Positions 7,077 through 11,087 of a DNA stretch of 11,087 nt are shown in pieces. The stretch comes from JAZKSG01 sp964384785 (GTDB lineage: Archaea; Thermoplasmatota; E2; DHVEG-1), in the NCBI GenBank assembly GCA_964384785.1, contig CAYLLH010000028.1, positions 1-11,087 of the forward strand, written 5' to 3'. The first letter of the stretch is position 1, and every line of letters begins with the position of its first letter. The notes beneath the pieces were generated by a model. That model was not told the DNA's origin. It saw only the letters and a program-made list of their open reading frames with translations, and did not search any database. A program made the position numbers and the translations under genes.

Positions 7077-7085
7077 TTATAAATA
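7077..7085 (+). promoter_or_regulatory. Box A promoter of the LSm-eL37 operon
   Basis: TTATAAATA lies 37 bases upstream of the LSm ATG. Initiation would be at about 7105-7108, giving a short leader of about 15 bases that contains AAGGTT (7108-7113) as ribosome binding site, 8 bases before the ATG. Confidence 0.6.
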
Positions 7086-7094
7086 GGTTTTTTA

Positions 7095-7115
7095 TTAACC
7101 TGCCTTCAAGGTTAA
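7095..7115 (+). promoter_or_regulatory. Inverted repeat over the LSm initiation region and ribosome binding site
   Basis: TTAACCT (7095-7101) and AGGTTAA (7109-7115) form a perfect 7-bp palindrome with a 7-base spacer. It covers the predicted start of transcription and the Shine-Dalgarno. It could be an operator in DNA. If initiation is further upstream than predicted, it could instead be an RNA hairpin hiding the ribosome binding site. Confidence 0.4.
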
Positions 7116-7121
7116 AGACTT

Positions 7122-7340
7122 ATGGAAAAACCATTGAAGATACTTCACGGAAGTTTAAACAAACGTGTTATGGTAGAAATACGTGGCAGACGAACATATC
7201 AGGGAACACTTAACGGTTACGATGTACCACATATGAATCTTGTGTTAAAACAAGCTGAAGAGATGCATAACAATGAAAAAGTAGCAGATCATAATACAAT
7301 TATTGTACGTGGCGATAATATAATTTATGTTTCACCATAA
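7122..7340 (+). CDS. Sm-like archaeal protein (LSm)
   Basis: 72 residues, the normal size for archaeal Sm-like proteins, which form rings that bind U-rich RNA. The Sm1 motif is visible as YQGTLNGYDVPHMNLVLKQA (about 26-45), with the signature G-x-L...D...MNLVL. The Sm2 motif is IIVRGDNIIYVSP at the C-terminus (about 60-72), with the conserved RG. There is no extension. The gene is followed after 40 bases by the eL37 gene, a pairing seen in many archaea, and the two probably share the promoter upstream. The many U-rich transcripts expected from this AT-rich genome are natural ligands for such a ring, but that is inference. Confidence 0.95.
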   Translation: MEKPLKILHGSLNKRVMVEIRGRRTYQGTLNGYDVPHMNLVLKQAEEMHNNEKVADHNTIIVRGDNIIYVSP

Positions 7341-7380
7341 AAAAAGAGATTTATGAGTTTTTGCGAGGTAGTAATGTTTT

Positions 7381-7539
7381 ATGAGTAAAGGAACTCCTTC
7401 ACAAAGTGGCGGTAAGCGAAGTCATACAATTTGTAGAAGATGCGGAAAACATTCTTTTCATATTCGTACTAAAGTATGTTCTGCTTGTGGCTTTGGTAAA
7501 ACCAAAAAAATAAAAAATTATAATCTAGAAAAAAAATAA
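7381..7539 (+). CDS. rpl37e: Large-subunit ribosomal protein eL37 (L37e)
   Basis: My translation gives 52 residues beginning MSKGTPSQSGGKRSHTICRR and ending with a Lys-rich tail. Archaeal eL37 proteins are small basic zinc proteins of about 50-60 residues that begin with a KGTPS-like motif. The zinc ligands are C18, C21, C33 and C36 (CRRC and CSAC). GAGGT (7365-7369) lies 11 bases upstream of the ATG. An out-of-frame ATG at 7373 would give only four codons. The protein binds 23S rRNA in the large subunit. It is the second gene of the LSm operon and is followed by a terminator hairpin. Confidence 0.95.
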   Translation: MSKGTPSQSGGKRSHTICRRCGKHSFHIRTKVCSACGFGKTKKIKNYNLEKK

Positions 7540-7552
7540 AAATTTTTTAGGT

Positions 7553-7579
7553 GTAATGTAAAAATTACTCGGGTTTTTT
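7553..7579 (+). terminator. Hairpin/T-run terminator of the LSm-eL37 operon
   Basis: GTAAT (7553-7557) pairs with ATTAC (7564-7568), followed by TCGGG and T6 (7574-7579). An earlier T6 (7543-7548) right after the eL37 stop may also terminate. Confidence 0.45.
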
Positions 7580-7610
7580 ATTTTAATAATTCAAAATTTT
7601 TTTAAACTTT

Positions 7611-7696
7611 TGACATATGTCATAATATCTGTATGACAAATGACATCACAAAACTTATATATGACAAAAGTCATACAAAATTTGTGGCAAATGTCA
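7611..7696 (+). promoter_or_regulatory. Four-copy operator-like array at the HEPN/MNT promoter
   Basis: Four 12-bp elements precede the HEPN start: TGACATATGTCA (7611-7622, perfect palindrome), TGACAAATGACA (7634-7645, left half in both arms), TGACAAAAGTCA (7662-7673, palindromic arms) and TGGCAAATGTCA (7685-7696). Their centres are 23, 28 and 23 bases apart, so flanking pairs are about two helical turns apart. The third copy overlaps a box A-like CTTATATATG (7654-7663), and the fourth ends 1 base before the start codon. Occupancy would block transcription, as in autoregulated toxin-antitoxin operons. The binding protein is unknown. Confidence 0.6.
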
Positions 7697-7697
7697 T

Positions 7698-8132
7698 ATG
7701 AGAATAGAAAAACACATTGAAAGTTTAACAGAAGTAATAGATGAAATTCAAACAGCATTACAAGATCCAAAAGGACTGCAAGCACATCAAAGAAGACTTG
7801 CACTAATGCTTTCAGTAGGAATATCAGATCTAATTGAGTTATATTTCCATAGACTTGGAATAATGAAACCAGGAGCAAAAATCAAACATAATTGGATAAA
7901 AAGAAAAGATATAAAAGATAGATTAAAAAGACAAATCACAGGAGATATAACAAAAGTAGAAAAAATAGATGAAATAATTGAAATGTCCAAAAAAATTGAA
8001 AATGATCGCAATGACATGGCGTATGGTTCACCATTAAATGATGAAATTCTGCTAAAACAGAAAATAGATGAATTTTTAGAAATCAAAAAAATAATAGAAA
8101 AAATAACAGGTGAAAAAGTTGAAGTTAAATGA
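7698..8132 (+). CDS. HEPN-domain protein of a HEPN/MNT pair
   Basis: 144 residues, all helical in appearance, the usual size of HEPN proteins. In known HEPN/MNT modules the HEPN partner is a ribonuclease toxin with an R-x4-6-H active site, and the MNT partner neutralises it by adding AMP groups to a Tyr. Here the matching segment is ENDRNDMAYGSP (about 101-112): Arg104 and Asn105 are present, but Tyr109 occupies the place of the active-site His. So the family call rests on this motif, the helical pattern and the adjacent nucleotidyltransferase, while RNase activity is doubtful. An earlier segment, QRRLALMLSVGISDLIELYF, is a typical HEPN helix. The ATG follows directly on the last operator element with no Shine-Dalgarno, so the mRNA may be nearly leaderless. 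The coding strand is A-rich. The gene overlaps the next one. Confidence 0.75.
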   Translation: MRIEKHIESLTEVIDEIQTALQDPKGLQAHQRRLALMLSVGISDLIELYFHRLGIMKPGAKIKHNWIKRKDIKDRLKRQITGDITKVEKIDEIIEMSKKIENDRNDMAYGSPLNDEILLKQKIDEFLEIKKIIEKITGEKVEVK

Positions 8133-8736
8133 AAAATTAACTGCTTACGCTTGTAGATTTGTTTCATATTTACAAGACAATCTTAATAAAAAATCAAAAG
8201 AAATAGATCAAATAATTCTTTATGGATCAGTTGCGAGAGGAACTGCTAATAATGAAAGCGATGTAGATCTTTTCATAGATACAGAATCAGATTTAGAAGA
8301 AGACATTGAAAATATTTTAACACAGTTTTATAAAAGCAGAGATTACACCTTGTTTAAGGCAAAAGGAATAGAAAACGAAATTAACATCAAAACGGGTAAA
8401 CTTTCAAAGTGGAAGGAATTACATAGAAGTATTACTGCTAATGGTAAAGTTTTATGGGGTGATTTTAAAGCCTCAGAAACACCAATTGGAACTCAGCATC
8501 AAATTCTTTTCCATTGGGATAAAATTAGTAAAAGTAGAACAGCTTTCTTAAATAAAATGTATGGTTATCAAACCAAGGAAAGAAAAATCAAAGGCTTAAT
8601 AGATGAATGGGGTGGAAAAAAAATTGGGAAAAGCGCTGTTTTGATTCCCTTTAAATACAAAAAAGAAATGTTTGCTCTCTTAAAAAGGTATAAGGTAAAC
8701 GCTAAGAATATAGAACTATTTACACTTGAAAGCTAA
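8119..8736 (+). CDS. MNT-type nucleotidyltransferase with long C-terminal extension, partner of HEPN
   Basis: About 205 residues. The polymerase-beta-type nucleotidyltransferase motif ILYGSVARGTANNESDVDLF is clear at about residues 33-52, with the GS pair and the two metal-binding Asp of SDVD. Minimal nucleotidyltransferases and MntA antitoxins are about 100-140 residues, so the region after about residue 110 is an extra domain. It contains LFHWDKISKSRTAFLNKMYG and a Gly/Lys-rich GLIDEWGGKKIGKS; I do not recognise it. The third catalytic acid is not certain, as the next strand reads NEINIKTGK. I chose TTG at 8119 because AGGTGA (8108-8113) lies 5 bases upstream. GTG at 8110 would add three residues but lies against the same site. 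It overlaps the HEPN gene by 14 bases, so the pair is translationally coupled. Confidence 0.8.
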   Translation: MKLNEKLTAYACRFVSYLQDNLNKKSKEIDQIILYGSVARGTANNESDVDLFIDTESDLEEDIENILTQFYKSRDYTLFKAKGIENEINIKTGKLSKWKELHRSITANGKVLWGDFKASETPIGTQHQILFHWDKISKSRTAFLNKMYGYQTKERKIKGLIDEWGGKKIGKSAVLIPFKYKKEMFALLKRYKVNAKNIELFTLES

Positions 8737-8869
8737 AAAAACTTCCAATTTACTTAAACATAATCAATAGTATTGATCCAAAAAAACTCTCGATTTGATT
8801 ATCAGTCAGGTTGTTTTTTGGTTTGAAGGTTTTGTAAAAAGTAAAATAAGATATTTTTGGAGTGTTAAC
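8737..8869. other. AT-rich gap after the HEPN/MNT pair
   Basis: No gene seen. It holds a small palindrome, ATCAAT (8763-8768) and ATTGAT (8772-8777) with a 3-base spacer, and a T6 run near 8813-8818 that may help end the MNT transcript. Confidence 0.4.
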
Positions 8870-8962
8870 ATGCATAAAATAAAATTTTTTTTGTTTTTTT
8901 TATATAAAACTGGGTTCATAAAACTTTTTGTTAAAAACTTATTATACAAGTTGTTTTATTGA
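8870..8962 (+). CDS. Possible 30-residue small protein, unrecognised
   Basis: ATG at 8870 follows GGAGTG (8859-8864) with a 5-base spacer, better than the site of the next gene. The frame encodes a 30-residue peptide starting MHKIKFFLFFLYKTGFIKLF, alternating hydrophobic and Lys residues, like a small membrane-active or membrane-anchored peptide. It stops 16 bases before the HAD phosphatase gene and could be an upstream leader peptide for it. Against it: the DNA is T-rich, and T-rich DNA yields Phe/Leu-rich frames by chance. I would not assign any function. Confidence 0.25.
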   Translation: MHKIKFFLFFLYKTGFIKLFVKNLLYKLFY

Positions 8963-8978
8963 CCAGTAACTGTTTTGT

Positions 8979-9707
8979 ATGGTAAAAATTTGTGATAAAT
9001 ACCCGGAATGTTTTTTGAATGATAGAATAGATGAAATAACTGCTACAGAAAAAACTGGTAGGATTAAGTTAGTGGCTTTTGATATGGATGGAGTTTTGGT
9101 TGATATTGTTAGTTCATGGCAGCATATTCATGATTATTTTGAAACAAATAACCGTGAATCTGTTATTTCTTATATCAAGGGTGATATTGATTATTCGGAG
9201 TTTATTTGTCGTGATGCTAATCTTTGGACTAACGATGGCAAACCTGTGAATGTTGGTCTTTTAAACAAGATTTTGTCTGATGCTCCTTTGATGAATGGTG
9301 CTAAACGTTGTGTTAAAAATTTAAAAAGGAATGGTGTTGTGACTTGTATTGTTAGCGCGGGTTTAGATTTGCTTGCTAATAAAGTAGCTGAGGAATTGGG
9401 TATTGATCATGTTTTTGCTAATGGTATAGGCCTTGATAATGATGGTTTTTTTAATGGTGAAGGACGGCTTGGTGTTGAGCTTTTATATAAAGATAAAATT
9501 ATTTTTGAAATTTCTGAAAAGTTTGAAGTTGAATTGGAATCTATTGGTTCTGTTGGTAATTCTTGTTTTGATATTCCTATGCTTAGGGTTTCTGGTTTAG
9601 GTGTTGCTTTTAATCCTTCTGATGATTGTGTTAGAGGTTTTTCTGATGTTGTGGTTGAGGGTAAAGATCTTTTTGATGTTTTTTTGGTTTTAGAAAAGTA
9701 TATTTAA
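8979..9707 (+). CDS. HAD-superfamily phosphatase, SerB (phosphoserine phosphatase)-like
   Basis: 242 residues. HAD motif I is FDMDGVLVD, with nucleophile Asp35 and acid Asp37. A helical cap region follows (about 43-100). Motif II is CIVSAG (Ser126), motif III Lys lies in YKDKIIFE (171 or 173), and motif IV is VGNSCFDIPML. In motif IV the first acid, usually Asp, is Asn194, while Asp198 is kept. The layout resembles SerB-type phosphatases that hydrolyse small phosphomonoesters such as phosphoserine; the substrate cannot be told from sequence, so serB is not assigned. The first 30 residues are an extension before the core. No strong Shine-Dalgarno precedes the ATG. A TTATTATAC box (about 8939-8947) could place initiation just upstream of the start. 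The coding strand is T-rich (GTT, GGT, TTT codons), unlike the A-rich HEPN/MNT genes beside it. Confidence 0.85.
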   Translation: MVKICDKYPECFLNDRIDEITATEKTGRIKLVAFDMDGVLVDIVSSWQHIHDYFETNNRESVISYIKGDIDYSEFICRDANLWTNDGKPVNVGLLNKILSDAPLMNGAKRCVKNLKRNGVVTCIVSAGLDLLANKVAEELGIDHVFANGIGLDNDGFFNGEGRLGVELLYKDKIIFEISEKFEVELESIGSVGNSCFDIPMLRVSGLGVAFNPSDDCVRGFSDVVVEGKDLFDVFLVLEKYI

Positions 9708-10061
9708 TATTTTTCTTGTTTGTAATTTATTTTGCGAAAATTATTTTGTTTTTATTTGTTTTTTTATTTTGTTTTTTGTTTGTTTGTTTTTTTTACTGTT
9801 TTTGTTCATCTATCTGTTTATTATATTTTTTTTGTTATAATTTATCTAAATCTTTATTATTTATAATTAATATATTAATGTATTTATTAAATATGTAGAA
9901 TAGCAAATAGACAAGGAAAAAAAGAAACATCTGTAATGTTACTTTAAAATTATTAAGATTTTTTTGATATTTAAAGGATGAAACTGGGAAAAAAGGTTTA
10001 GTTATATATAATTAATATATATTTTATCGATACGTTTATATATAGACAGTGTATACATATC
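9708..10061. other. 354-base non-coding stretch: T-rich tract then AT-rich promoter-like DNA
   Basis: From 9708 to about 9850 the plus strand is almost all T and G with long T runs, which would terminate the phosphatase transcript several times. From about 9850 it becomes mixed A/T. A short frame, ATG AAA CTG GGA AAA AAG GTT TAG (9978-10001), looks like the first residues of a signal peptide (MKLGKKV) and is in the same frame as the following surface protein, but ends at TAG. A box A-like TTTATATATA (10035-10044) lies just before the surface-protein frame. No RNA gene or real gene is seen. Confidence 0.5.
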
Positions 10062-11087
10062 ACAGCTGACGCACCTGATACAGTACCACCTGCTAAAGTT
10101 ACAGGTTTAGAAGTATCTGATGCACATGATGGAAAGCTTGATCTTTCATGGAATCCAGCAACAGATGAAGATTTTGACCATTATAAAATATACCAAGAGG
10201 GCACATTTTTGACGACCACAACCACCGAATCATATCAAAAAACAGGTCTTAACAATGGAGAAGAATACTGTTACAAAATAAGTGCAGTGGACACCTCAAA
10301 CAATGAAGGTGAAAAATCAGATGAAGTTTGTGCAACACCAACACAAACTGATCAAGAAGATGACGATGAAGATAATGATAACGGTGGCGGTGGAGGAGGA
10401 AATCCTCCTGGAGATGGAGACGGCGACAGCAATGGTGACGGCGACGACGGAGATGGAGAAACATATACTGCACCCATTGCTGATGCGGGTGGTCCATATG
10501 AACCTCATTTTATAGGTGAATCCATAGAGTTTGATGGTTCAGGAAGTACTAACGCTAGTTCATACAGCTGGGATTTTGGTGATGATAACACAGCCACAGG
10601 TGAAGTTGTAAACTATTCATATTCAGATGATGGTTTTTACACAGTTACTTTAACGGTTACAGGACTTGGTGGTAGTGATAGTGATTCTGCAGAAATCGAG
10701 ATAAGAGTCGGCAGTAATCCTCCTGAAAATATTACCATTGAAGGAGATGACACTGGCAGGATAAATCAGACTTTAAATTTTAATGTCTCAGCTGATGACC
10801 CTGATGGACAAAACATAAGCTACAACATTAACTGGGGTGATGGAAACGAAGAAAACACTTCATTTTACACAACAGGTTCATTAGCACAAATCACACACAA
10901 CTGGACTTCAGCAGGAGTATACACTGTTGAAGTAACAGCTACAGATGAGACCAATCTTATATCAGAAAAAAACAGCTTAGAAGTCTACATAAACACAATA
11001 AAAATTGAACATAATGGATCATTTATTGGATATCTACAAGACTCTGATGATGATAATGTTTATGATTCATTTGAAAACAAAGAAACA
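10062..11087 (+). CDS. Fn3-PKD-type cell-surface protein; 5' end anomalous, 3' end outside window
   Basis: The open frame runs from 10002 (after TAG at 9999) to the window edge, but protein-like sequence begins at about 10062. In order: a fibronectin type III domain starting ADAPDTVPPAKVTGLEVSDA (about 10065-10340); an Asp/Gly-rich linker with six Gly in a row (about 10341-10463); a PKD domain with SYSWDFGDDNTATGE and YTVTLTVTG (about 10471-10710); and a second PKD-like domain with INWGDGNEENTS and GVYTVEVTATD (about 10720-10990). A DSDDDNVYDSFENKE segment follows, like a thrombospondin type 3 Ca-binding repeat. Such proteins are secreted adhesins or surface-layer-associated enzymes. No ATG, GTG or TTG occurs in frame before TTG at 10209, inside the Fn3 domain, and no signal peptide is visible. 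So the start is unresolved: a truncated gene, a silent cassette or a sequence error are all possible. Confidence 0.75.

Noticed and set aside
7611..7696. CRISPR-like reading of the four repeated elements
   Set aside because: Elements are only 12 bp, palindromic, imperfect, with spacers of 11-16 bp and positioned on a promoter; they fit operators, not a CRISPR array.
7787..8167. Minus-strand frames opposite the HEPN gene (also 7591-7878)
   Set aside because: Shadow frames, Ile/Phe/Ser-rich, opposite a gene with recognisable HEPN features and shared operon structure.
9716..9898. 60-residue open frame rich in Phe and Leu
   Set aside because: It begins with TTG without a ribosome binding site and derives from the T-rich low-complexity tract; any T-rich DNA gives such a hydrophobic frame.
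9978..10064. Read-through of TAG (for example as pyrrolysine) joining MKLGKKV to the Fn3 protein
   Set aside because: The 60 bases after TAG do not encode a signal-peptide core and are strongly promoter-like AT sequence; nothing else in the window suggests pyrrolysine use.
10249..10515. Alternative-frame ORFs on both strands over the Asp/Gly linker of the surface protein
   Set aside because: His/Arg- or Met/Thr-rich products of the repetitive GAT/GGN linker; the Fn3-PKD frame is clearly the coding one.

Overview
The window reads as the chromosome of an AT-rich archaeon. The evidence is a eukaryote-type ribosomal protein eL37, an Sm-like (LSm) protein, an MCT-1-type PUA protein, an archaeal SepF, archaeal pilus/archaellum-type secretion ATPases, TATA-box (box A) promoters, poly-T terminators and an intronless tRNA with no encoded CCA. 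The secreted Fn3/PKD protein at the right edge suggests a euryarchaeal lineage, possibly Thermoplasmatota-like. That placement is inference and weak.

Left third (1-5420, minus strand): a type IV-pilus-like secretion operon, transcribed right to left. It starts from a box A inside a small palindrome (5483-5505). A 900-residue ATPase with a long charged, probably disordered N-terminus comes first. A paralogous 661-residue ATPase follows 15 bases later, with an N-terminal zinc ribbon and a C-terminal coiled coil plus helix-hairpin-helix module. Then comes a TadC/FlaJ-like membrane platform protein that runs off the left edge. The two ATPase cores are collinear paralogues with long exactly identical DNA tracts. 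They carry different accessory ends, which is the most distinctive protein-level feature of the window.

Middle (5421-7540): a 270-base spacer with a 23-bp direct repeat, then tRNA-Arg(TCG). Next is a 266-base AT-rich spacer holding a GC-rich long-range stem, a possible small RNA, bracketed by a 20-bp imperfect direct repeat. Housekeeping genes follow: SepF and a PUA protein on the minus strand, and a divergent LSm-eL37 pair on the plus strand ending in a hairpin/T-run terminator.

Right third (7541-11087, plus strand): a HEPN/MNT pair of toxin-antitoxin type behind four regularly spaced copies of a TGACA...TGTCA-like element. The HEPN protein lacks the canonical active-site His, and the nucleotidyltransferase has a long C-terminal extension. 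A possible 30-residue small protein and a HAD (SerB-like) phosphatase come next, then a 350-base T-rich/AT-rich gap. Last is a large secreted-type Fn3-PKD-PKD-Ca-binding protein. Its reading frame has no usable start codon or signal peptide, so its 5' end looks broken, rearranged or cassette-like. It continues past the right edge.
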